The position numbers and the translations under genes were made by a program. Below the pieces are notes generated by a model that was not told where the DNA came from, searched no databases, and worked only from the letters and a program-made list of their open reading frames with translations. Below, in pieces: positions 13,292 through 27,208 of a DNA stretch of 64,000 nucleotides (the stretch's first letter is position 1; the number at the start of each line of letters is the position of its first letter). The DNA is from Albula goreensis (lineage: Eukaryota > Chordata > Actinopteri > Albuliformes > Albulidae), in the NCBI GenBank assembly GCA_022829145.1, contig CM040743.1, positions 11,426,146 to 11,490,145 of the forward strand. The letters are read 5' to 3'.

Positions 13292-15283
13292 CTGCAGAAC
13301 CACAAAATGGAGGCTGAGGTTAGCAACACAACACAACAATGTGTCTCTTCATTCAAAAACTGAATGCTCACAGACCAAACATCTGTACCTAGCTGAACGT
13401 TACCTGTGTGAAGCCCTCAGTAAAAATGATATGGGACACAAACCAGGGTAAATTTTCCAAGACCTGTGAGGCTAAGAAGTTGACACTACAAAGTGAAGCT
13501 ATTCAAACAATCATGAAATGACATTGGTTCTTGTTCTGTCACTTTAAAATAACAACAAAGCAATGATGCATAAAATAACATGGTGCAGTGAAGGTGTTCC
13601 CCACTGGGAATGTGATGCACTTTAAAAGGTGCTCCCAAAATGTCAAACTTTTAGACACAAGGGACCAGCCAAGGAGTAATGGACACCTCAACTTTATGTT
13701 CCCTAAGGGGAAATCTGCAGGAGGTTTACCACTTTGTTAAATGCTTAAGCCCTGAATGTGGGCTGAAGAGGATTCCGCTCCCATGCTTTCCTCTGCAGCT
13801 TCTCTGAGCAGACTGTTGCACATTCCAAAGGTACCTCTATCTATGAACAACTCACAATATCTATCACAAGATAAGGTTGCATTTTCCCTTCCTACTGTTT
13901 CCTTACCTCATGTACTTTTGCCAGTTTATAATCACAGTCAGATACTGTACATTTGAAACATAAAATGATTTATGCGAGCTATTCAAAATACTATGAAATA
14001 GAGAAATTGTTCTTTTTCTAAAAAAACAAACTGAAACTACGCCGATGACCTGAGAGCAGGATATTAACATTCATTTCCTCAACATGAAAATTCTAATAGG
14101 ATTGTTTATGGGGTGTCAAAATCCATTATCTCAATACATTGATTGACAGGACCTGTTTAACTTCAAGGGACCAAACTTCCTTCTACAAATACAAAAACAA
14201 ATAACCAAGCGGCTTTAATTTCCAGCTTAATTCTAACCATGTCACTGTAACAAGAGCATGCAACTGAATTTCCAAACAAATGCAAACACTCCAAACAAAT
14301 ATTTCAAACATGGTTCAGGCTAAAATTCACTTGCACTGTTTCTACTTTACCAGTATCCACAAGAAGATTAGAGTCCGGCCTTTGATCAATACAGTGTACC
14401 AACACTGATTTTAGAGATCAGGATTTTAAGGACAAAGAGCTGAACACAATTATGATAATGACAAATATCATTACTTTGGGTTATTTCAACAGAACATAAG
14501 CGTTTGCTTGTAACAATGATGTGATTTGTGGACAGCTACTTTGAATAAACGAGCCAGACCTCTCGGATATAAATAAGTACTAGCAAACAGCTTAATTTCA
14601 AGAACATTTTTGCAAATATTTCCACTAGTAATCACATATTTATCTTTGCTTACACTCACCTCCATAGAGGTTCTCCAAAAATATGTCACAACTATTACAA
14701 TGAGATTACCCAGCTGGAAAAACGTCCTATTTTACAGAATCAAGCATTTTAATATTTTCTATGCCAGCAATGTAACCCTTCATTGTACATACAAGAGTTA
14801 TTGGTTCTACCCAACAGAAATTCAAATGTAGTGCACACAAATGTGTGAAATACATGTGAGGTGTGACACATAAGATTAGGCATCAAAGCAGTGAAATAGT
14901 GGAGAAGCAGAGTTCCAATACTGTGTGATTCACTGAACATACATCATTACATTTTAACACGCTACACTTTCCAGAGGGTCCATGACAAAACAAATGTACC
15001 TACTGGCCAGGAAATCAAGAGTGCCTGTATCTGTCTTAAATTACACATTTTCACATCCTGCTCCATCTTAACAAACAAACTACTATTTAGATCGATTCTA
15101 ATTGGTAAAGAATGATAAGTCAGGACTAAGTATCATACGTAAAAGAAAAAAGTGGAATCTGGCTTTATTCTAGGGTAGTTTTCCAGTGTGAGCTTGCTCC
15201 ACATGTGGAGGTATTGCTCGACAAATTGGTACCCAGTGGGATAACTGTCACATCATCTCACATGGAGTTTTGTTTCAGCTACC

Positions 15284-15346
15284 CACCAAATATGTAGCTG
15301 TTCACAAAACAGCTACATATTTGGTGTATGTAGCTGTTTTGTGAAC
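15284..15346. repeat. overlapping perfect inverted repeats
   Basis: Arms 15284-15302 and 15308-15326 are 19-base perfect complements separated by 5 bases. Arms 15300-15319 and 15327-15346 are 20-base perfect complements separated by 7 bases. They share the middle strand, so the order is forward, reverse, forward of the same ~20-base text (core ATGTAGCTGTT). Confidence 0.95.
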
Positions 15347-16904
15347 TTGGCTTGGTAGTTTTCATGCTACCTAGATCACATTTCAACTAAATGCAACTGG
15401 GGTGGGTTTTATTACTATCTTATTATGTCCTTGAAAGTGTTGATGTGTAAGATTGTCAACCAAATAAATTAATAATAGCAATAATTAAAATACACTATTA
15501 GCCAGCATCTGACAGCGGTTGCTGAAAAATGTGTCAGAAACAATACAGGTGTTCCAAGTTGTGTCCTAAGGAAGGTCACTGTTGGTTTGTGGGCAATATG
15601 CGGTATGAGATAAGGCCTTTACTTCATGAGGTTTTCTTGCCCAGAACTGGAGAGGGTGAACAAGGTTGATTAAATGGGAAGTACAGAAAGCTGCGATAAG
15701 TCATCCAGCTATTGGCTCTTCACTGTTCTGCTTCTTATAACAGCGATCCTGCAAAGGGCTCAGCGTTGATGCTGTAGAGCCAGAATGGATGGAGAAAAAC
15801 ATTCTGCCACCACAGCATTGTCATGCTTTGTTCCATCAGCATGGGGTAGTATTCATTTTCCAATTATAAAACCCAACTAAAGAAAAATATAATGGCATTG
15901 ACATAGTATTAGAGCTATGTAGTCCATTAACCTATACAGCTAGTGCACACGGTCATGGTGGTAGCTGTTGCTCTATGCCCACCTGTGGTCATGCACTACA
16001 TTTACACCCAAAAAGTGGCAAATCACATAATTTGCACATGACGACTTCTTATTAGTCAGAGCTTCCGGAAAGGGCCACTTTACATCCCCCCCACAGCTAC
16101 ACAATTCAGAGAATTCATTTCCATCTTCTTATATATGAAGCAAGATGACTTTCTGCTGACAATGTGTTGTGAGAAGCAATAAAAGTCCCCCTCCCCACCC
16201 AGCCCCAAAATGGACACCATTTCATTCAAATTCAATTACCTCTTCATACACGTGAATGGAAACTGAACAAGAGACATACCAGTTATCTTTGTGGTTTATT
16301 ACACAGAGTTAACCATAACCAATAGGGATTCCTCTTCCTGGAATGGAAGGTCCTTCATCCGCAAACACTTTCACTTATCATTATAAATTTTAAATGAGCA
16401 GAGAGACTGCTGCTTCTCCAAAGGATAGGAAACCAGTGAGTACTTTCCTCTCTTGACCTCAATGACAGCAAATGCAAAGGTAGATGCAAATTAAAAGTAT
16501 ATATAGAGTATAAAGGAAATAATGATGAAGATCCTTGGGTTTTGAAACCTCTGCACACCACACTTCTTGCAATGGGCCGCTGTCTCTACAGAAATAAGAC
16601 TGCTGGATAAACAATAAAATTTAATAATTTTCAATGAAAAATATGGGAATCTATGAGCCGACTGGCTCATCTACCACATTTAAATTGTGCTCTTCAACAG
16701 GCACTAAAGGAATATAAAAGATACACTGCTAATAGGCTATTTTCTATTTTAGAAGGATAAGCAATAGAGGCATTTCAATTTTTGTTTTGAATGTAATTTT
16801 CTTAACAATAAGTCTCTTTTTTCATCAAATTATTCTCTTATGAATATACTCCTATGTATGTACCTGAAAATGTCCCAATGTCCATGAATAAGGGAGACTG
16901 GTGA

Positions 16905-17230
16905 CAGCTGTCACATGGGTTAGTTGTCACATGGGTTCTTTCTCTGGTAACAATTTGCTTGACTATGGGTGATGAAGTCATGTTATGCAATCATAAGCAT
17001 GACATAACACCATTCATAACCTGTCATGACTGTGTCTTCTAGTTTGTGACAAATTCCCACAGCACTGTCGTAAGGCTTGCATCAATATTTGAGATGAAAC
17101 ATGTTAACATAACAACTTATGTCACATGTTAAACTGTTATGATAATATATGTCATAAGACACTGCTATTGACAGATTATGAAATGTGTTATGTTATACTT
17201 ATCACCTTGTTATGTAGGTAAACTTTAGGA
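16905..17230. repeat. internally repetitive ATGAC/GTCAT-rich element
   Basis: Many copies of GTCATG, CATAAC, TTATGTCA and their complements occur in a short span (AAGCATGACATAACACC, ACCTGTCATGACTGTG, ACTTATGTCACATGTT, ATATGTCATAAGACACTG). A direct pair of TTGTCACATGGGTT-like words sits at its left end. The style matches a common fish repeat family built from such palindromic words, but I cannot name it. Confidence 0.45.
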
Positions 17231-19082
17231 TACATAGCTTAAGGTTAAGTGGTAATCTTATTTCATGCCCAATTCTAAAATTGGAACATCCTGATACTTT
17301 TGTATAAAATGCTTGGTAAACAAAGAAACACAAAAATTATACAGTATGAAACATTCAGGAAAAGGTTTGGTACAGACTGATGCTAAATATGAGCATCTGG
17401 ACTGTGAATCAAACTGGGAACACATAGAAAAGACATTTATCAATACATTTTGTCTAGGTCATCTTTCTCATGGATTATGGGGACAGTTGTGTCATAGGGG
17501 GCTATTTTACATGAATTTGCAAAAAAAAGGAAAAATCATACTGATACCTGCTGATATTCAAACAATTCAGTACCGATTAAACATTCATTTCAGTTTAAAA
17601 AGACACCTGCTGTGTGTCTGAGGAAAAAAGCACACTTTCACTGACATTTGTTTTCAACAAACAAATCAAGCAAAATACAACTCATTAGAAAAGCAACATT
17701 CAAAACAACAAGGTATGCAGAGATCAGACACCAAGCTAATATATTTCAATAAAGTTACAAAATGTTAAAGGATGGTGAAATTACTGTATATTCAAAAGCA
17801 AGAGCAGAATTGTCCTCATCTGAATTGGAATAAATCTCCACAGACACTCTTTGAGGTTTGTATAAAGATGAATGCATAACATTTTTTGACATTTTGAAGT
17901 GTTTTGTCTGCTGTTTGAGGGTGTCGATGCCCACAGAAAGAACAGTCCATCAACCTTACCTGAACACCTTATAAGCAAAGCAAAATAAGATCATGTCAAT
18001 GAATTTTTTGAGCAACTCACAGACTCATTCATTTAAATATGCTAAATGTCTGAAAAATAAGACATCAGGTGACCTATTATTATTTGAAATTCACACATTA
18101 TCCTTCTACAGGTCTGTATAAAATGCATTCATGTCATACCACAGAGGAAAATCCCTTGGTCATATTCATTTTGACACAGCTTCATCCACAAATTGAACAG
18201 TTATGTATGTTTAGGAATAATGATACTGAATTTCAGAACAGATAAGATAGTGTTTTGATTTTATTAAGGTTTAAATTATGTACTGTGCCTGAAAAATAAA
18301 TTAGCTACATCTTTAAATAAATCTATATGAGCTGCATCTGCATACAGCTTATACCATTTGTCTCTTCACTTATGTAAATGCAGCATTATTGTAAAGTTTT
18401 AGGGAGTTAGCTAGTTGCTATAAGGAGCATCTTAGCCAGGAAAGCATCAACAAATAACGATCAGGGTAATGAATCTTGGAAAAGTGGGGGGAAAAATCAT
18501 TTTATGACATCTCAAAGCAAATCGAGAGAGGTAACCACAGCTACAATATCATGACTACATGTGGGATGACTCACTGCATGTATGTAAAAAATAATTCCAA
18601 ATTACTGAACCATATGTAGCACCAGAAAGCAACCAGAGGTAGGGCCGACTCATGCCGCATTGATTAGACATTTCAAGCATTCAAGTGTACACATCAGAAT
18701 TACATTGGGTTTAGCGAAATATAAATTTGTGATACTTCAGCCTGGATGTTTCAACCAATTTGCTTCATTATTAGTGTGTTTTTAAACACAAAAAACTTTT
18801 CTCTGATGTTAATTTAACCTTTCTTCATGCATATTATACAAAGTAAGCTTGTTTTTATTTTCTTTTTACCTCTTTACTACCAAATGTTAATTATAGTCTC
18901 AGCAAATACACTGACTTGCTACAAATACACCTTTTAATGTATTCATTCTGAATGAGTCCTGTCCATATATACAATCGGTGGGGCTCATGATTCATTAGTG
19001 ATTAACTAATGAAGTTGTGTAGTGAAAGCTTTGGAGATAGTGACAAGACATTAAGTAAATGTTATTGTGGTACATTATACAT

Positions 19083-19130
19083 TATAGGCATTTAGCAGAC
19101 GCTGTTATCCAGAGCGACTTTCAACATCAA
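19083..19130. repeat. short fish repeat motif (GCATTTAGCAGACGCT...)
   Basis: The words GGCATTTAGCAGACGCTGTT and ATCCAGAGCGACTTTCAA belong to a motif found in huge numbers in teleost genomes, often attributed to SINE-type or DNA-transposon repeats. Only the motif is recognisable; element borders and family are unclear. Confidence 0.55.
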
Positions 19131-21379
19131 GTGTACTTATTTCAAGTAAGATAAGGTAAGGTAAATTAATCATTTTTTGACCTGCCAACAATTTAAGACA
19201 AACACTTGTTTTCAAAGACAGAAAATGGCCTATATGTGAGACCAGTGTTAATTTGAGACCCATGTTAATTGGTCCCGACTGTAATTTTACAGGAACAAAA
19301 TTGCATGAGGGGGAGAAAATCCCTCCTTCCATTGCCTAATGCTCGGTTCATGTGTCGATATTTCAATCTTACATCCTTTTCCTGAATGATTCAACTTCTG
19401 CAGACGGCCAGACTATGTATATCTCAGTTTCTGCTTCAGCGAGCAGATGTTCTTTACGGAACCGTGACATTAGAACCTTGTAACACGAGTATGGAAACCA
19501 CAATACCATCATGCATTCAGACCGCACCCATGGGGAGTGCTCATGGCTTGAATGAAAAGGTGAAACAGCGCCTGCCCGAAGGGTCCCGCAGCAGAGCAGA
19601 GTGGGTCAGACCGCGCTGAAGACAATGTAAGCTGGGGCAGAAAAGGCTATGTCCATATCCATGTTGACACCACACATGCCTGTTCCAGAGCAACACCTCC
19701 AGAGAGAGCCCAGGAGGTACTATGTGGTGCAAATTCACATATGCTAGAGAGATACTGATGGGAAAAAAAACTGTTTAACTGCCAGGAAATATTTGGCTTT
19801 TGTGTTTTGGCATTAAATATTTGTGACAAAATAATTATTGGGGACATAAAAATTATTCTCTTCCATCAGATAAATCACACTAAAAAGTGAATATTCCAAG
19901 CATATGTGACTCTTAATTGACTAATCAATTCTGATTTCAAACCACCACAGGGTCAGTTGCTCATGAATTTCTTTAATCAGTGTAAATTTCAGTATTCATG
20001 CAGAAGTGCCAAGAGATCCAAATAAGGAACATGTCTCCTGCTGAACTCCGTGATAAAACTCTATTGGCCACCTAGAGGATAGATATTGAAAAATAATAAC
20101 TGGAAGAAACAATATTTGCAACAGTTTGAGATTAAATATCTTCCAAATTAAAAATAAACAAATACAACAAATACTGTAAACTGAAAATATTGTGTGTGCA
20201 TGCATACACACAAGCAGACAGTATCAGCAGGCCTTGAGCCAGTGGAGGTTTATACATGTACACCAAGACTGAAAAGACTGAGTCACAACCAGGCATCTGA
20301 TTTAGCACAGGGCAGAGATTGTGTCTTGCCAGGTCTCTCTGCAGATGCAGAGACAGTCTGGTATGAAAACAAGGCAATTAATAACTAAACACGTGTCAGC
20401 ATGGCAGTATAGGAAACAGGTGAGAGAAAATGCTGAAGTCCACCAAGACAAAACTGAGCAGCACGCAATGCTCGACAGCTCTGGTTTAAACAGCATGCAT
20501 TGATCCACCCTAATGTCAAGTTGGCAAAGGTACTTCCAGGAAATTAGAGGCCAGACCGTATGTTAATAGAGGTGGCTAGGAATACACAGGCTGGGAGAAT
20601 GCTTTCTGTGATATTCCTTAATTAATAATGCTGTAAAAATGTAACTAACGGTTTTTTTACAACTGTTTGAAAGCAATGTTCATTTCTCCTATATCATCTT
20701 AATATAATCCTCCTCCTCTCGCTCATCATAAAACTTCTGTTACGATTATTGATTTAAAAAGTATATAAGGGCTTGAGTTCCAGACTAATATCCATGTAAA
20801 TTGAGGCATTGCATAGCAGTAATTTGTGTTTTATGGAGTCTAATTCCCTCGGCTATGCATCACTAGACACGCTCAATACTGCTAGTTATGGATAGGTCAG
20901 GCCTGCTGGCACTGTGACTTGCCTAAGTGTGACACACGCATCCCTATAACGTCAGAGGGGAAATGGAAATTACACCACATCCTGGCTGATACTCACCAGC
21001 CTGTTCCCCGTCTTTCACATGATGGTGGTGAGGTGGAAGGGAGGTGGGGTGATATCACAGGCATTACAGAGTGAAGTGAGTGACAAATGGAGTGGACTGT
21101 ACGGGACAGGATGGATTCATACCGTAGCATTAGAAGGGGCTAGTTTAGTGACTGCCTCTCAGGCTGCAAGGGGCAAGCAAGCTCCAATTTTAAATTACAC
21201 TGAGTGCTTAAGTCAAGCTGCCTTAAACAGCATTATAAAAACACAATTGCAAAGACTCAGACCCGAATACTGTGCTGTTAAATTGCTTTTTTTCCTCCCA
21301 CTTGCTGTCCCTCAACCTGGGCCCAGACAGTTATGGGCTTTTTGAGTGCGACGGTGCACTTTTGATTTATTGGGATCAC

Positions 21380-21745
21380 TTGGCTAGCAGCAAAGATGAG
21401 GGGCTTTGGCGGCCGGGCAAGTCTGAGGCAGCGTCGGGCGGACCCCATCCGAGGGGCCCGTCAACAATCTCATAAATCCCAACCCGTACAATCCTATTAC
21501 CCCTTGGGTGACATGGCGCGCCTTGCACTGGGCTCCAGCAGCCAGGGCCCCACCAGCCACAGGCTGAAGGGTCTCTGGGGACAGACGGCGGGTTTCATTC
21601 CTACTCACTTCCCTCCATGTGCCAGGGCATGAGTCTGGAGTACAAAAAGCACCTTATTCAGCAGCCGGCGCACAAACGCCACGGCAGGCCTGGAAATGTA
21701 CCCGCTTGGATTCCACAGAAGGCAGACCCCGCCTCTGTATAAATA
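21380..21745. other. GC-rich, CpG-containing intronic island
   Basis: An abrupt GC-rich segment (GGCGGCCGGGC, GCGTCGGGCGGACC, TGGCGCGCC) inside an AT-rich intron, with short open frames on both strands and no domain I recognise. It could be an intronic CpG island, a regulatory element or a relic insert. The immediately preceding 20700-21300 is also non-repetitive. Confidence 0.5.
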
Positions 21746-23628
21746 AATGCTGCTACGCAGGACTGATGATGGACATCACGCATGAAGTCCAGAAATTTAT
21801 TTACTCATACATACATACATATATCCATATGGTAGTATGGGGGGGGAAAAAAAAGTAAAAACAAAAAACCTCACCCAGGATTTTGCCAATCACCCCCTGG
21901 CTTTCATACAGTCAAATTCATAGGCAGCAAAGTGCAAAAATTACAACAGTGCTGCCAGTTTCAACTTAGTGCTAAAACATCTGTGTAGAACTGCGATTGC
22001 ACAAATTAAGCACAGGGAAAATAAGGCAGACCAATTCCATTGTAAGTGCAGTGATGCACAGAAAAAGGTATATTGAAACATACTCAGTATCATTGAATGA
22101 AAAATGCAAAGGAAAGTGTTTGCTTGATTGCAGTGAGCATCTATAAATCCGCGTAGCAGAGGCCACTGACTCAGTGCATGTTTTCTTAATCCAAATAAAC
22201 ATTTTCGCTATGATTTCAAACACAGCTACTTATTCCAGAAAACTGGCTATTTATGTCAAGCCCCACTTAAAACGTACTTGTTAAAGACAATTGTTTGGTA
22301 AACTACTGATAATTTATCAGAAAAACAGTCCCAAGTGGGTTTTCATGAGTTCTATGTTTCAATGAAAATCGTGAATCTTTGACTCTTCTGAAGATGCAGA
22401 AAATAAACACCATTCAGACTTGCCCCACATTGCCGATCACTACTTTAATGCGTTCATTTCTTTTAGTGACTAAAACTTAAAAACGTTCTAACCAAAAATG
22501 AAAAGTAAAAAAAAATAAAATTGCACTACTGTAAAAGTGTATATTAAAAATAAGTGGTGCTCGCTACTGCTGAAAGTCTGAGTTGAGGCCAGCACTTACC
22601 TCATTCAATTTGATTACATTCAGTCATATGCAATCTAATGTGGATAATGCAGGCCTGAGTGGAAATTAGGGGTTGTCATGGTGCAGGTTCAGACTTCTCT
22701 GTATTTAAAGAATATTTCCAGTGGCTGACTTTGCTTCAACAGCCTGAGACACGCATTAAAAATATACAACACATGTAACCTCCTCCAACATTCGTTACTA
22801 AAAAAACGTCTGAACATTATCACATACTTAAGTTTCCTTAAATTATGCATAAAGACTAGCCTTAGTGACACTGCAATTAGAATTAAAACATATTTTCCAA
22901 CTCTTAACTATCCTAAACAATATATTTTGAATATTTGTTCTGTTCTTCACATTTTGTAAAGCATCCTACAGTTTTTACGCTGCAGTGCTGAAAGTGTGGA
23001 GACATAAAGTGAATCATCTTTGATCTAGACCATCTTCTGAAATATGGCATTGTGAATGCCAGCTTGGCCAGTTAAATTTGACAGTATTACCACATAACCT
23101 TATTTTAACAGATGACTTCAGTCTAGACCTTTAAATAGACAACAAAACAGAAGCAGCACTTATTTCTACCTAAAATCTCAGCACCAAAATAAACATGCCA
23201 GAAAGAGCTAAAACAGGAAAAAGTATGTAATTGATATCATATGCTGAGGCCATGGATTACAATGCCAGATTCCAGAGGTTGTATTTATTATAAAGTTTAG
23301 TTGCAGAATACACACACACATGCACACAAACAAGTTTAAATGAAAGCTGAACCTTATCAAGAAGAAGCCTTTTCAAGAAGGACAGAGGGAGAGTAGTCCA
23401 CCTCAAACTCCATAATAACTGAGAAAACCTGTGAGTCTTTTACATTTTCATTTGCTAAAGAATATTTTATTGCTTTACCTTCAGTTAAAGCAATAATACA
23501 ATGTAGCATCTGTGTTTACTGACCATATGTCTTTTTAGCTCAAAACAGCAACGAAAAATACAGAAAATCAAGGAATAAAAAAACCAGCAATGAGAGTCAC
23601 AGGCAGTGCAGGTGGAGGGATAACTCAC

Positions 23629-24713
23629 CTGTAGTGACGAAAGATCTCCTCCTCGACCTCAGTGACGAAGTCGCACTTGGTACAGGAGAGGTCATTGAGC
23701 TCCTTGCTGGGAGCGACCCCAGACTCGACGCGCGTGGGGTCCTCCTCCGGCTTGACATCCAGGACAACATGGACGCTGTGGACACTATCGTAGTGTAGCA
23801 GTAGCAGGTCGATGTCCGCAGCAGAGTAGGAGCACTGGTCGCACAGGTGCTTGACTTTTGCTCGCGGTAGGCCAGTGGGGGGTAGCTCCAGAAGCAGCAG
23901 GGCGCAGTGGGAGCAGTTGCTTTTGCGGCATGCAAAGGGGTAAGATATCTCCCCCAGGTGCTTCTCTGGACTGCACAGGCCCCGGGGGCAGAACGGGCAG
24001 TGCTTGATGGTGCACTTATGAATGCTATGGGCCTGCTGGTAGTGCCGGAGCAAGGGCCCAACCACAATCACGTCAGGGCCGTGGCTCATAGAATACCGGA
24101 AGTCGCAGAACTGGCAGTTGTAGCTGGTGACCACAGTGTCTGCGTCGGCCACCCCTGCTTTGCTCAGGACCTCCTTCCTTTTGGAGGATGGATCCCCATC
24201 TCCGTGGACCGAGTTGTCCTCTCGGGGCGTGTGATCCACTGCACCAGGCTGGCAGTGTTTCTTCTCATAGTGCTCCAGCAGGCGTAGTGAACTGGGTGCC
24301 TCGCAGCTGAAGCTGCAGTACTTGCACCAGTAATATCCAGCTGCGCTGCTGTCCTCGACACTGTTCTGGCCTGGGGAGTCGGTGGCTTGGATCGGAACTG
24401 AGTACCCAGCAATGGTGTCATCCTCTGCTCTTACGGCCACACGGTCAGCCCACCTCCCTGCCTCACTGGGTTCCAAGCGGGACAGGCCGTTACCCTTGCC
24501 ATCACTCTTCTCCGGCTGCTTGCCCTCAGGGTGGGTCGAGGGCAGTTGCGTCTTCATCTTATTCGGATGGGTGGCAAGGAAGTGTTGCTCCAGCTCGCCT
24601 GAAGAGCTGCCCATGTAGGTGAAGTTGCAGAACTTACAACGGAAGTACTTTGTGTTACCCTGGCAATCTGGGGTTTTCCGGCCAATTCCAATTAGGGTGC
24701 CTCCCAGAGTCAC
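23629..24713 (-). CDS. trps1: trps1 second coding exon (residues 341-702, zinc fingers 2-6)
   Basis: Central zinc-finger block of TRPS1. The acceptor is TTGCAG|GTGACT at 24713, after a CCTCCCCTCCCC tract. The donor is ACTACAG|GTGAGT, with the last exon base at 23629. The length is 1085 nt: it enters in phase 0 and leaves two bases (AG) of a split Arg codon. Fingers with visible ligands: finger 2 C366/C369/H384/H389; finger 3 C470/C473/H488/H493; finger 4 C540/C543/H564/H569; finger 5 C631/C634/H647/H652; and the cysteines of finger 6, C684/C687. Between fingers 4 and 5 is the conserved cysteine-rich stretch [17 protein letters not shown] with [35 protein letters not shown] and [18 protein letters not shown] match mammalian TRPS1 almost exactly. 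In mammals the N-terminal and central fingers mediate protein contacts while the GATA finger binds DNA; that is family knowledge, not visible here. Confidence 0.97.
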
Positions 24714-27182
24714 CTGCAACAAATGGGGAGGGGAGGACACATTTTCATTTTGATAAAGAAAAACCTCCAGCTTACTTCTTCCAAATACTATGCCTAGCCC
24801 CAAAGAAGCAGTTATCACCACAAAGGCAAATCAGAGTCCATTTCATTTTTTGATTAGAAGTTTCAGAGCTCAGAATTAATTGGTGTTTCAATTTCAGTGA
24901 GGCTTTCTGTTACATAGTATCAGTAGCATTTTCTCAAATTAATGTGTGAATGCTAAAATGAAACAGGATTTCACTTTCAAAGACATCAAATTTCATTAAA
25001 GAGCACAGTGAACCAAATTATTACAGGGGGAGGGGACATACCAGTGTAGGTGATCCATTTTAGATTAAGTATTAGGTACCAAAGCTCCTGTACTCTATTT
25101 ACAGTTGATAACAGCATACACAAAACAGCAAATAAAAGGATAAACTACACCATTAAGGGTTATCTCATAAACACAGTAAGAGTGAATTTGCCTCACTGTC
25201 AACCTTATAGAAGGCCCAGACAAAATCTGTTTCCGATAATGGCGTGAAAAGCCACTGTCCTTCGTGAGCCATGCCCCTCCAAGTCCCATCATCTGAGTCT
25301 AGACCCTCCAGAGCATTGTGTCTGACTGGACACCAGATATACACAGTGATATACACGGCTGCAACATCTGTGTCTCTGAGAGATAAGTCTGAAACTGCTG
25401 TCGTTACTGTGAAACATGGCTGACCTTCACAGGGCTAGAGACTGGGAATCTCATCTTGAAGCCAGACTGAGAACCCATAAAAACCTCATAATATCCAGAG
25501 TGCGTATGAAGACAGCGTGTTGGCTTCTACCGCCTTTGAGCCATTGAGTAGCAGGCTAAGGCCACCAATAAGAGTAACACCTCAATTACAACTACTCAGC
25601 TCAGCTGTGGAATTCAAATGGAATTGTGATTAACGTATACTTCTGTTACTGCCTGCCATTTTTATATGCCTGCTTTTCTTTAAACACTTGCAAAGAACAC
25701 CTCCATTATGGCTGTGTTGCATTATCATGTGCTTGAGACATGTTTTTGCCCTGAACTGAAATCAGTTTTTCACTGTAGTCATTATTAGCTATGTGTTCTG
25801 AAGTGTACTGGATGGAATTCATAATGATCTTCACAGTCTTCTCCACTTTCCCAGAGGGTCATAAAATAGTAAATCATGTTATGAAATGTAATAGAAATAC
25901 ACATGTGCAGGGAATGGCAGCTTTTCAAAACTCTGCATTGTTCTTAACTATGAAAATGAAACCCAAACACTGAAATAAAAAGAAATTGAATATTTTTTTT
26001 GATTGATATTGTGTTGGTATTGTTGGAGAAATAGAAAATGATTAAGCAATAAAAAAAAAGTTATGATACACACGCCAGACTGAGCATAAAGCTGGGGAGA
26101 GAGATGGCTCTCACTTTCTCGTAAAACGCAGACAATCAGCAAGGGTACCTTGAAATAACGCAGAGAGCAAGTCATGAGCAGGCAGCTTCTGACTGCTCGA
26201 TTCAAGGCAACCTCTGCTGTTTTCACAAATGTTACTTATTTTACTTGGAGTATAATTAAGAACATTTGGGCAATAAAAAAACATTTCTGCTCCTTTTGTT
26301 ATTTATTTTTTTACTCCTTGGAAAATACAAAGACAACCGGTAAGCAGTGAAAACCTTGATCACACCTTGTGGGCACTTTTTGACATCAGCAGTCTTTAAA
26401 CCGCTGGTAGCACATTTTTTAATAAATGCATCTGTTCACATAACAAATGTGCATTAAGTGTTAGACATTTGCAGTTTATTTTTGAAAGCTAGTAGGCCTC
26501 AGTTTATTTTCTGTTTGTGTGTAGTGGTTTTGTCACCTGGTTAGTGGTTGGACACACACACACACAGGTCACTGGTCACTGGTCACAATGACAAAGGCAA
26601 ATTCGTGTTTCAAGGTTCAGGCATTTTTGTCAAACTTAAGTCAGTCACATATACTTAACTATTGGATGTTTATTTATGTATCTATGTATATAGGATGTTT
26701 GCTTTTTTGTTATTTAAAAAAAGAAAAGGCTTTTTTGGGGTTAAATATTTAAAATGATAAAAAGATCTTTGAAAATGCATACCATCGTTATGTTATTAGG
26801 GTCTATCTGCAATGGAATCATAAGCCTGAACCTTTCAGCCATGTTCAAACCATATTCAAAATTCTTGGATTGTTCTCACAATTTAAGGAAATGTACGTTT
26901 TAGCATGGAGTGTCTCAAGCTGAAATTAAAATGAATTTCAGAGAAACTGAAAGATGATTGAGTGCTAAGCTAGTGAGAGATGGTTCCTACTTTCACATAT
27001 CACCCCATCCTCATGGGCTTTCCCCCAGGTCTGATGACACACAAGCCATACACCATGACAAATCTTAAATCTTCTCGACCTTAAATGCCTTTGAATTACA
27101 ATGCAAATATTTTCTATGGTACACTCAGAACTTAAAGGTCCCTACAGGTTCAAACTGAACACCAGTGTAGTAAATAGGAACC

Positions 27183-27208
27183 GTGTGTGTGTGTGTGTGT
27201 GTGTGTGT
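27183..27208. repeat. (GT)13 microsatellite
   Basis: Pure GT run in the intron between the first and second coding exons. Confidence 0.97.

Larger units (their letters stand above)
13292..23628 (-). other. trps1: trps1 intron between second and third coding exons (10.3 kb)
   Basis: It starts GTGAGT next to 23629 and ends CTGCAG next to 13291. It contains an inverted-repeat cluster at 15284-15346, a repeat rich in ATGAC/GTCAT words at 16905-17230, a fish repeat motif at 19085-19130, and a contrastingly GC-rich stretch at 21380-21745. The remaining stretches (about 13.4-15.2, 15.4-16.9, 17.2-19.0, 19.2-20.6 and 21.8-23.6 kb) are AT-rich without recognisable genes. Confidence 0.9.

Noticed and set aside
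12722..13363. 213-codon plus-strand open frame opposite trps1 coding exon 3
   Set aside because: It is the antisense of a GC-rich coding exon; Pro/Ser-rich translation mirrors Gly/Arg codons of trps1, with no domain of its own.
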